Positions 18,807 to 27,260 of a stretch of 64,000 bases of DNA are shown here, in pieces. Source of the DNA: CAVVZJ01 sp963752755. Its GTDB lineage: Bacteria > Planctomycetota > Planctomycetia > Isosphaerales > Isosphaeraceae. The notes beneath the pieces are model-generated. The model made no database searches. It was not told the DNA's origin and saw only the letters and a list, made by a program, of their open reading frames with translations. The stretch spans positions 310,001 to 374,000 of the forward strand of contig CAVVZJ010000014.1 in the NCBI GenBank assembly GCA_963752755.1, read 5' to 3'. Both the position numbers and the translations under genes were made by a program. The first letter of the stretch is position 1. Each line of letters starts with the position of its first letter.

Positions 18807-19838
18807 TCAAGCCCTTCGGTCCAGTTCCTCGCGGACGATCCGCACGCCCTCCACCATCGCTTTCGCCTTGGCCGTGGCGACGTGACGCGCTGTCTGCGAG
18901 AATCCGCAATCGGGCGTCACCGAGATCCGAGAAGCATCGACATATTCCAGGACGGTCCGCAATCGCTCGGCCACCAGTTCCGGCGGCTCGATCCAGGTGT
19001 TCTTCACATCGACCAGGCCGACCGCCACGTCCATCGACTCGGGCAGCTCGGCCAGAAGCTCGATCTCGGCCATCTCCCGGCTGGCGAACTCCAAGGCGAG
19101 CTGGTTCACCTTCACCCGCCCGACGTGCGGGAACAGCGGACGATACGACCGCCAGCCGACGGCGCGGGCGCGGTAGTTCCCGAAGCACATGTGCATGCTG
19201 ATGTACGCCTCGACGCCCGCGACGGTCCGGGCGATCACGTCGAGGAAGTCGTCGGCGTCGGCCGGGTGGCAGGCAAAACTCGGCTCGTCGATCTGGAGGA
19301 ATTCGACGCCCGCGGCGACGAGGGACTTGAGCTCGGCGTTGACGACCGAAATCAGGGCCTCGGTGATCTCGCGGCGGTCGCGATAGACGTCCCCCCCCTG
19401 GATGCAGCCGGCGAGGGTGAACGGTCCGGGGACGGGCACCTTGGCAGGGGCGTCGGTGAGGGTCCGGAAGCGTCGGTACTCGGCGACCGTGCCCAGGCCA
19501 CAAGGAGCAGCGAGCGGGGCAAGGCAGCGATACTTGCTCCGCTGGTCGTGGGCGGCGGCGCCGAGCTTGCGAGCGGTCGGGAGGGGGTCAAGGCCGTCGA
19601 GGTAGTCGTAGAAGCCGAGGTTGAAATCGACACGCTGCATCTCGCCGTCGGTGATCCGGTCCAGGCCGGCGCGGAGCTGATCGTCCACGACGAGGCGGAC
19701 GGCGTCGCGGAGGGCCTCCTCCCGGTCGGCCGGACCGGTCCGGCCGGGCATGGCGGCCTCGTCGTCGATGAACTGGGCATACCAGCCCGGGAACGACCAG
19801 CTCCCGATGACGGTGGCGGGGATCAAGGGGTCGGGCAT
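18807..19838 (-). CDS. MetE-like (cobalamin-independent methionine synthase C-terminal) protein
   Basis: Zinc-dependent methyltransferase-type TIM barrel, 343 residues, about half of full MetE: only the catalytic C-terminal half is present. Zinc-binding residues are in SMHMCFGN (His, Cys) and TPDCGFSQTA (Cys); the barrel segments IGSWSFPGW, DRITDGEMQRVDF, VPGPFTLAG and FLQIDEPSFACH are also family-like (Asp/Glu near the homocysteine site). Stand-alone proteins of this type may use methyl donors other than methyl-tetrahydrofolate. First gene of the five-gene minus-strand operon. Confidence 0.82.
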   Translation of the reverse strand: MPDPLIPATVIGSWSFPGWYAQFIDDEAAMPGRTGPADREEALRDAVRLVVDDQLRAGLDRITDGEMQRVDFNLGFYDYLDGLDPLPTARKLGAAAHDQRSKYRCLAPLAAPCGLGTVAEYRRFRTLTDAPAKVPVPGPFTLAGCIQGGDVYRDRREITEALISVVNAELKSLVAAGVEFLQIDEPSFACHPADADDFLDVIARTVAGVEAYISMHMCFGNYRARAVGWRSYRPLFPHVGRVKVNQLALEFASREMAEIELLAELPESMDVAVGLVDVKNTWIEPPELVAERLRTVLEYVDASRISVTPDCGFSQTARHVATAKAKAMVEGVRIVREELDRRA

Positions 19839-20413
19839 GGGGGTCGCTCTCGGTCGATTCAGGGAAATCTCTCGTCTCGATCACGGCCAACGGCCGGGCC
19901 TCGCCCACCCAAGAGTGCCAGGTCGGACGGACCGACTCAAGCGTCCGTCCACCGACCTGAGACGACCCGGCGCCGCCCTCAGGAGGCGTTGCGGACGCTC
20001 AGGGGACGCGCCTTGCCCGGCAAAACAGATTGCCTCAAATTCTTTAATAGCTTGAACTTGGTGGTGCGATTTTACCTATTTTGAAGTTCGTTCGGCGCCG
20101 GGACGCGTTTTTCCGGAGAGGAGATCGGCCAGGATGGCCGGGTTGAGGGGAGCGGGTCGTTGCGGGAACGCGTCGAGACCGGGAAGGCCCTGCGCGGCGG
20201 TGCAGTCACCAAGGGATTATCGAAAAAACCGAGCGGCATTATCGTAGTCAATTCGGGAAAGCGGCCAGGCGGACATCGGCGGTCGCGTTGTCGGGACGTC
20301 GGTCTTGTGTGGCCGATGGGGTGGAGGTATCATGAGATGCTTCCCCACCGTGGGACCAAAGACAAGTCGGTTACTCTTCAGTCATTCCGAAAATCGCCCA
20401 ACCAGGAGAGCGT
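19839..20413. other. Intergenic region with one copy of a dispersed repeat
   Basis: Upstream of the minus-strand operon and of the 29-residue gene, so it should hold divergent promoters, but no convincing -35/-10 pair is seen. A 32-bp repeat (20068-20099), also present at 57952-57983, lies here. Confidence 0.5.
20068..20099 (+). repeat. 32-bp dispersed repeat, copy 1
   Basis: 31 of 32 bases match the reverse strand of 57952-57983; core CCTATTTTGAAGTTCGTTCG. In one frame both copies read YFEVRSAP. Flanks do not match. Nature unknown: mobile-element end, regulatory site or fragment of a repeated gene. Confidence 0.7.
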
Positions 20414-20503
20414 ATGGCCAGCCGTCGTCGAGGGAAGGGTCGTCGCAAGGTCGGACGGAAGAAGCGACGGATGCGCAGCAAGATCCGCCATCGCAAGAAG
20501 TAA
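20414..20503 (+). CDS. 29-residue very basic microprotein
   Basis: ATG 20414 preceded by AGGAG with good spacing; ends TAA at 20501. The product starts MASRRRGKGRRKV and continues GRKKRRMRSKIRHRKK: 18 of 29 residues are Arg or Lys. The KKRRMRxKxRHRK pattern resembles the tiny ribosome-associated proteins with an AURKAIP1/COX24 (mS38/bS22-like) motif, so a ribosomal role is a reasonable guess, not shown. Alternatively it binds nucleic acid in another way. Confidence 0.6.
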   Translation: MASRRRGKGRRKVGRKKRRMRSKIRHRKK

Positions 20504-20826
20504 GCGGGCCGTTCGCCCTGGCGAGGCCCGCCCCTGGTCGGCGGCCTCGCTCCTCCGCGGGGCGGCCACGCCCCGGTCGGGTGAAGTCCCTCCCCCCTAC
20601 CCTGCCCCGTTTGCGAGCCCCCGACGCCCGGCCCGTCAACGGAAGCCGGACCGGGGCCTTGGCATTGATTGCCTTCGCCAAGGAGAAGGCGAGCCGTTCG
20701 GCGTCCGTCTCGATCCGGCCCGCGCACGGCTTTACCCGGGCGGCGCGGATCGCTACGCTTGGATGCAACAACCCGACGACGGAGAGTTGCGACAGGTCGA
20801 GGCGTTGACGCGGAGCGAACCAGACG
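20504..20826. other. Intergenic region, nothing recognised
   Basis: Between the microprotein and the glycoside hydrolase. No gene, hairpin with T-run or promoter that I can support. Confidence 0.4.
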
Positions 20827-23767
20827 ATGCGCGAGCGAACGACGTGGCCGGGCGGGTGGGCGATCATAGCATTTGCAGCCCTGCTCGTCGCCGGGGTGAC
20901 GGCATCGGGCCAGGAACCGGGCGCCGGCCAGGGAGAACGGCCGTCGCACCGGGTCTTTGCCGACAGCCGGTTCTCGGTCGATGCGATCCTCACGAGGCCG
21001 TACGGGCCGGATGTGCCGCTGGGATGCGTTGGCGATCGGCTCTGGGCGTCGAGCCCGCAAGGGTGGGCGTTCGGCGACGACGTGCATTTCCTCTACCTCA
21101 CGAACATCCCGGCCCTGGAGCTGGAGGTCCGCGACGAGACGGGACCACTCCGGCCATCGGGGGCGACGGTACTACCCGAGCCACGTCCATCTGGAAGGGG
21201 CTGAGCGGGCGGTCACGGCCTCGGCTTCGTTCACGTACCAGAGCGACCGCGTGCAGGCACCTCTGGAGAAGCCGTTCCGGCCGGAGGAGCGGTGGACCAG
21301 CTGGTCGAGCGAGCATCGCGAGGACTGGTACGCGGTCGATCTCGGCGGGGCGCGGACGCTGGCGGGCCTGAAGGTCTTTTTCTTCGACGACAGCGCATCG
21401 GACGGCGACTGCCGGCCGCCGGAGGCGTTCACCGTCGAGCGATGGGAGGGCGGCACGTGGAAGCGTATCGACGGGGCGGAGGCGTCGCCGAGGCTGCCGG
21501 CGCCGGGGGAGAACACGGTCACGTTCGCCCAGCCGGTGACGACGGAGAAGGTCCGCCTGGTCTTCCGACACTCGGGCGAGGATTTTTATACGGGCCTCTA
21601 CGGCTTCGAGACCATCGGAGCCGGCGATGAGGGCTCGGCGGAGCCGGCCATGAAGATCGAAGGGGACAAGTTCCTCACGCCGGATGACATCCTGATGAGT
21701 GTCGTCCGCGTGTTCAACCCGACGGATCAGCCGAGGATGATCCATGTGATGCCGGTTCCGGGCTGGGAGGGGCAGCAGGAGTTCCGCTTCCTCTCGAACC
21801 GGGGTCCGGGCCAGACGGAACCGTCGGGCGCCTGGGTGCTCGAAGGGAACTGGCAGACGCGGTATCACCGGATCGACGTCCGGCAGACCTTGCGGTTCCA
21901 CGTCGTCAGCGACCCGCCCGCGCCTCAGGAGATCCGGGAGAACCTGCGGGTCCTGCTGGCCGACTCGACCGGCCCGGCCGACAACGCGAGCTGGATGCGG
22001 GAAGCCTTGCCGTTCGACTACACGATCGCGCCTGGCGAGACGAAGGTGTTCAAGGCGGCCCTGGAGATCAAGCCGGTCGGCGAGAGATCGACGCTGGATC
22101 GCGTTTTGAACCCCGTCCCTCCGATCGCCCGAGGACGGCTGCGCGCCGCCTCGGACGTCCCCACCCTCGACCCGAAGCGGCAGGACGACCGCGACCTCTT
22201 GCCCGATCAGGTCGCGGCGTACGAGGGCTGGTTCGACAGCAACCTCGCGTACTTTGATTGCTCCGACCCGTGGGTTCGGAAGTTGTACTATCACCGGGCC
22301 TATGTCCTGCGCAAGAATATGATGGACCCGCGGCGCGGGGCGCTCAAGTGGCCGACGCAGGCGGAGGGTCGCTGGCGGAGCACCTGGTATCCGAACGTCA
22401 TCAGCTACGGCGCCGCTCATCAGGTCCGGGAGGCCCGCTGGCTCCGTGATCCGAAGTACTGGCGTGGACACCTCCAGACCTGGGCCGAGAACCAGAAGGC
22501 CGACCACGTCTATCCGAGCCACATCAAGCCCGAAGGGCCGCAGTCGGGGCAGTACACGGACTGGATCACCTCCACAGCCTGGGAGGGGCATCTCGTCCAC
22601 CCGAGCCGGGACTTCCTCGCCCCGCTAGCGGATAAGCTGGCCGAGAACGTCCGCGGCTGGCAGAAGGTGTATGACCAGGACGGCGACGGCCTCTTGCTCG
22701 TCGATTCGCACTGGTGGACGGGCATGGAGTATCAGTCGTCATTCTTTTACTTCTCGGATTTTCAGGTATCAGAGAACTTCTCTCAACCCAGGAATCAGGT
22801 CAGCCTCAAACGGGTCGATCTGACGTCGTACAACTACGGCAACGCGGTCGCGGTGGCGAAGATTTATCGGTTGCTGGGTCAGCCGCAGAAGGCGAAGGAG
22901 TTCGACGACCTGGCGGCGAAGATCGCGGGGGCCTTGCAGGCGAAGATGTGGCAGGGCGACGACCGGTTCTTCTACTCACTGAAGGCCGACGACGACGCGG
23001 TGGCGCGGGTAAAGGAGATCGTCGGGGTTTATCCGTTCTATTTCGGGATGCTGCCGACGGGGAAGGGGTTCGAGGCGGCCTGGGCGTCGATCCTGGATCC
23101 GGAGCAGTTCTGGACGACCTGGCCGGTGGCGTCGGTGTCGAAGCAGTGTCCGGCCTACTCGCAGTCGGGCTGGCCGCAGGCGGACGGTCGGGCCGCGACG
23201 TGCATGTGGAACGGGCCGACCTGGCCGCATGCCAACGCGATCGTCCTGACGGCGATGGCCCGGACGATCCGGTCGGATCGGGGCCTGTCGGGGAAGGCGA
23301 AGGAGTCGGCGTCGCCCTTGACGAGGCAGAAGCTCTGGGAGCTGTTCCTCTCGTTCACCAAGGCCCAGTATCGCGACCAGGACCTGGCCTATCCCTGGAC
23401 GGGCGAGTTCTACAACGGCGAGACCGGCGCCTGGAAGACCCGCGAGCGGGATTACAACCACTCGACCTGGCTCGACGTGCTCATCCCCGAGCTGCTCGGC
23501 CTGGTGCCTCGCGAGGATGAGGTCCTCGAAGTCGATCCGCTCGTGCCGCCCGAGGCGCTGTCCCACTTCCTGCTCGACGGCCAGGCGTACCACGGACACG
23601 ACGTCACCCTCGTCTGGGACCAGCCGGGCGACGAGATCGACCAGCACGGCGACGGCCGCGAGGGGTTCGACGTCTATGTCGATGGGAAGCTGGCAGCCTC
23701 GGCGAAGGAGCTGTCGCGGCTTCGGATTGACCTGAAGACGGGCAAGGCGATGGGTGGGGGAGGTTGA
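20827..23767 (+). CDS. Large secreted glycoside hydrolase, six-hairpin (MGH1-like) type with discoidin-like domain (one frameshift)
   Basis: Probable extracytoplasmic glycosidase, about 980 residues. ATG 20827; signal peptide GGWAIIAFAALLVAGVTASG. Then a beta-rich part, a frameshift near 21170, a discoidin/F5-8C-like domain (WYAVDLGGARTLAGLKVFFF, TEKVRLVFRHSGEDFYTGLY) and an (alpha/alpha)6 barrel from about 22200 with WPTQAEGRWRSTWYPNVISY, DWITSTAWEGHLVHPSRDFL, QDGDGLLLVDSHWWTGMEYQ, CMWNGPTWPHANAIVLTAM and RDYNHSTWLDVLIPELLGLV. These are typical of MGH1-like/GH63-related and glycogen-debranching-type hydrolases; acidic catalytic residues probably lie in DGDGLL and in the EFYNGETGAW stretch. 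Substrate unknown. Confidence 0.75.
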
Positions 23768-24933
23768 GGAGATCTGGGGAAGAGGGAAGAATCCGGAGGT
23801 CTCTTGCCGAGCGCAATGACGCCAAGGAAGACCGCGAAGGCAAGCCGACATCACGGTTTTGGTCTGGCTTCGCGACCCTGGCGCCTTTGCGAGAGTCCTC
23901 TTCTTTGTGCGCCCTTCGTGCCTTTGCGGTGAATCCGGCTCTCGTATCCCCAGAACGAGCCTGAAACCACTGTCAGCTCAGGATTTGCGGAGCGTCGGGT
24001 TCGTTTCGCAAGGCCGCGTCTCGGCCCGACGGTGGGTCGTCGGGTTCGTTTTGCGCCAGGGGGCGCCGTGAGATCGCCCGGGCCAGCCGGCCGGGTGCGT
24101 CGAGCGGCCCGGATTGAGGCGGAATCCCTTCAGCACCAGATGTTTGCGGAACGTCGGGTTCGTTTCGTAAGGCGCCCTCACGCGGTCGGGGACCGATCCT
24201 CGGGTTCGATTCGCGCGGTGGTCTCGGGGCGGCGAACTCGACGCAGGGTCTCCCGTGTGTCGTCGGGTTCGTTTTGTCACGGCGCTTGCCGACGAGGAGA
24301 GGCGGATTCCGGGAGCGGAAACCGGGCACAAGCGGGTTCCGTCGGTCGTCGGGTTCGTTTCGCGACGGGGGAGGAGGGGAAGACCGGTTTGTCAAAGAGC
24401 GACCGCGCCGGGTGGTCTGGGCGGGTACGGACGGAGAACGGGGTCCGCCAGGAGGAATCTAGTCCACGCGTCGCCATCGGGCGTATCGGCGGGCCGGTTT
24501 TTCCCGGCGAGGCGGACGGTCGGCCGGCGACCGCCGGTCGGCGACGTCACCGACCGGCCGGGGCCGGGGAGGTGAACGGGTTGGCGGGGAAGCTACGGTC
24601 GAGCAGCTCGGCGACGAGGCGGCGGAAGACGTCGCGGTCGCGGAGGGGGTCGAGGCCGGAGGCTCGCATGATCCGGTCAATGTGCGTCGGTATCCGGGAC
24701 GATGGGAGTTTCCATGGCAAGCGGGATCGCACCGATTTTTGGACGGTGGGTGCCGTGGGTGGAGGGGATGGGAGGAGGGAGGTCCAGCGACGACGGCGGG
24801 GGCGGTGGTTCGAAAGGCTTCGGAGCGGTAAAATGAGGGACGTGGTCTCGGGTAATGGTGCTCGGGACTTCCTCCTTACCCCCCTGGGTCCGGGCCGGCG
24901 GTGCCGGTTGGGCTCGAAGGAGGCCAATCCCAA
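23768..24933. other. Long non-coding-looking region with repeat cluster
   Basis: 1.17 kb between the glycoside hydrolase and the first carbonic anhydrase. 23984-24366 holds the GTCGGGTTCGTTT repeat family (separate entry). From 24370 to 24900 open frames exist on both strands, but none has a start, composition or motif that convinces me. GGAGG at 24918-24922 belongs to the next gene. Confidence 0.55.
23984..24366 (-). repeat. Cluster of six short interspersed repeats (GTCGGGTTCGTTTYGC)
   Basis: Core GTCGGGTTCGTTTYGC or close variants starts at 23994, 24039, 24153, 24199 (one base different), 24262 and 24348. Two copies share a longer unit (23984-24014 and 24142-24172, beginning TTTGCGGA and ending AAGGC). 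On the minus strand the core reads as Asn-Glu-Pro-Asp, Thr-Asn-Pro-Thr or Lys-Arg-Thr in the three frames. Spacing is irregular (45-115 nt), so it is neither a CRISPR nor a simple tandem array. Confidence 0.75.
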
Positions 24934-25857
24934 ATGGCGGCGAACATGATTGATTACGTTCTGCGTTACAATCCGTCCTCGCCCACCACGCAACCCATCC
25001 CGGCCGATGCCCTGGAGGCGAAGGCGGAGCTGGAGCGGGGCAACAAGCAGTTCTCGGACTGGGTGGAGGGTTGTCGGACGGGGACGAAGTCGCCGGACGA
25101 CGCGCGGTATGTGCGCGATTGCAGCTATCTGGGCGAGGTGATGGGCTGGGACTCGTCGGGCTTGCCCAGGCATTCGCCGTTCGCGATCGTGGTCGGCTGC
25201 TCGGATGCGCGGGTGCCGGTGGAGATGGTGCTCGGACAGGGACCGAACGAGCTGTTCGTCGTGCGTGTGGCGGGCAACGTGCTCGACACGGTCGGCCAGG
25301 GCAGCATCGACTACGCCGTGACCAATCTCGCCGAGGACCTGCGCACGATCGTCGTGCTGGGGCACGTCCGTTGCGGGGCAGTCATCGGGGCCGTGGACGC
25401 GTACCTGCAGCCGGAACTCTACCGGTCGTTCGAGACGACCGCGGGGCTCCGCTCGATCCTGAGGCGGATCTTCGTCTCGGTCCGCTCGGCGGCCAACGCC
25501 CTGCGCGAGCGTCACGGAACGGGGGTGGAGTCCTGGTCCGGCTTCCGGGACGCCTTGATCCGCACGACGGTCAATCTCAACGCGGCGCAGTCGGCTTACG
25601 ACCTGCGGCAGGAAGTGCAGCGTAGCGGCCGGGAAATCCCGGTCCTGTACGGGGTCTATAACCTGCACAACGGTTGCGTCGGGATGCCCGCCGAGCCGGA
25701 CGGCTTGCCGTCGCCCGAGACGCAAGGGCTGGTCCCCGCGCCCTTCTCTGCCCGCGAATTCGGCGACCTGGCCACGCGGGTGGTCCGCAGCCTCGACCCG
25801 GAGCTGCTGCGGGGCGGCGACTTTGACCGACATCGGCAATCGGTGACCACGGCCTGA
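24934..25857 (+). CDS. Beta-class carbonic anhydrase, long form (first of two)
   Basis: Interconverts CO2 and bicarbonate. ATG 24934 is chosen with GGAGG 11 nt upstream; 307 residues, against about 200-230 for most beta-CAs. Zinc-site motifs are complete: GCSDARV (Cys89, Asp91, Arg93) and LGHVRCGA (His144, Cys147), the CxDxR...HxxC pattern. Extensions: about 80 extra residues at the N-terminus and an insert after the second motif (about 155-215). No signal peptide. A paralogue follows 260 nt downstream, then dabA/dabB, so a role in inorganic-carbon supply is likely. Confidence 0.9.
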   Translation: MAANMIDYVLRYNPSSPTTQPIPADALEAKAELERGNKQFSDWVEGCRTGTKSPDDARYVRDCSYLGEVMGWDSSGLPRHSPFAIVVGCSDARVPVEMVLGQGPNELFVVRVAGNVLDTVGQGSIDYAVTNLAEDLRTIVVLGHVRCGAVIGAVDAYLQPELYRSFETTAGLRSILRRIFVSVRSAANALRERHGTGVESWSGFRDALIRTTVNLNAAQSAYDLRQEVQRSGREIPVLYGVYNLHNGCVGMPAEPDGLPSPETQGLVPAPFSAREFGDLATRVVRSLDPELLRGGDFDRHRQSVTTA

Positions 25858-26117
25858 GCCCCGTCTCGATCGGCGCGGGGCGGCGCCGGCCTGCCCCCGC
25901 CGCAGTCCGATTTGCAGACCGTTGCTCCGGACGTTCCGATCCGTTATTGTGGATAGGAGAGGGGACCGATGTCCCGGTCCCGGCCGGCCCCGACTCTCGC
26001 GGAGCGCGGCCCCCCGAGCGTCAACGCGAGAACCGAGCGGTGCGGGTCCCTCGCGGACCGGGAAGACCGGTGGCCGTGCGCGTCAGGACCGCGACCGGGG
26101 GAAGCAAGGCGGATCGC

Positions 26118-27098
26118 ATGAAGACCATCGATTACGTCTATCGGTTCGACCCGAAGAACCCGAGCACCAAGCCGCCGCCGCCCGATGCCGAGGTGGCGCG
26201 GAAGAACCTGGAGGACGGCAACCGGCTGTTCGCCAGGTGGATGGCGAGCTGCCAGAGCAGCACGCTGACCGAGGGCGAGGAGCCGAAGTATGTCGTGCAG
26301 TGCAACGGCCTGGAAGTGGGGATGGTCCGCAAGCAAGGGGGCATCCCGAAGCAGGCGCCGTTCGCGGTGATCATCGGCTGCTCGGATGCGCGGGTGCCGA
26401 CGGAGATGCTCTTCGGCCAGGGGTTCAACGACCTGTTCGTGATCCGGGTGGCGGGCAACGTGCTGGGTGACGTCTGCCTGGGGAGCGTCGATTTCGCGGT
26501 GGAGGCGCTGGCCGAGAGCGTCAAGGTGCTGGTGGTGCTCGGGCACAGCGGCTGCGGGGCGGTGACGGGGGCGGTGGATGCGTATCTGAGGCCGTTGAAA
26601 TACTGGTCGCGGAGCACGTCGCCGGCCTTGCGGTCGATCTTGCAGAAGATTTTCGTGTCGGTGAGGGAGTCGGCCAACGGGATCGAGGAGATCTGGGGGC
26701 ACGACGCGAGGCAGATGAGCGGCTATCGCGACGCCTTGATCGAGACGGCCGTCTGCCTGAACGCCGCTCAGGCGGCCTTCGCGCTGCGGCAGGAAGTGGA
26801 GATGGCCGGACGGTGGGAGATCGAGGTTCTCTACGGCGTCTATAATCTGTATAATCATCAGGTCAGCATGCCGAACGATCCGTACACCCCCCTGTCCGAT
26901 CAAAACGTCCGGCTGGCCCACGCACCGTCGAACCCTCGGGAGTTTCAGGCCCTGTCCCACCGGATGGCCGAGATCCTCCTGCCAGGCAAGGGCACGTCCC
27001 GGCTCCCGGAGGCGGTCGAGCGACCTGACGTGGTCCCTGAAGTCTCGCCGGCACAGGAGGATGGACACAGCAGAGTCCACGCCCACGACGACGTCTGA
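26118..27098 (+). CDS. Beta-class carbonic anhydrase, long form (second of two)
   Basis: Paralogue of the preceding gene, 326 residues; both begin IDYVYRF/IDYVLRY and share the same insert and ending, pointing to tandem duplication. Zinc site GCSDARV (Cys88, Asp90, Arg92) and LGHSGCGA (His143, Cys146), intact. ATG 26118 fits the start of the paralogue; the frame is open upstream. Only a weak AAGG precedes it. It has an added C-terminal tail of about 35 residues. The gene lies 162 nt before dabA on the same strand. Confidence 0.9.
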   Translation: MKTIDYVYRFDPKNPSTKPPPPDAEVARKNLEDGNRLFARWMASCQSSTLTEGEEPKYVVQCNGLEVGMVRKQGGIPKQAPFAVIIGCSDARVPTEMLFGQGFNDLFVIRVAGNVLGDVCLGSVDFAVEALAESVKVLVVLGHSGCGAVTGAVDAYLRPLKYWSRSTSPALRSILQKIFVSVRESANGIEEIWGHDARQMSGYRDALIETAVCLNAAQAAFALRQEVEMAGRWEIEVLYGVYNLYNHQVSMPNDPYTPLSDQNVRLAHAPSNPREFQALSHRMAEILLPGKGTSRLPEAVERPDVVPEVSPAQEDGHSRVHAHDDV

Positions 27099-27260
27099 AC
27101 CCTCCCCTCTTCCCTCTCCATGCTCCGGCCTTCCGGGGCCCCGCATCCGAATGGTCCGGCCCGACGTTGGGCTGACCGATCGCCTCGTTTTTGATCCCTC
27201 TGGGCGTGCTGTTCCCGAACGAACCCCGGCCCTCGAACCCGAACCGGGCACCACCCCCCT

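Noticed and set aside
18780..20084. Plus-strand open frame of 434 codons
   Set aside because: Antisense of the MetE-like gene, whose zinc motifs are clear.
24199..24216. tRNA T-loop (GGTTCGATTC)
   Set aside because: It is one copy of the repeat family; no acceptor, D or anticodon stems can be formed around it.
23984..24366. CRISPR array
   Set aside because: Repeats are short (16 bp), spacing is irregular (45-115 nt), copies diverge, and no cas genes are present.
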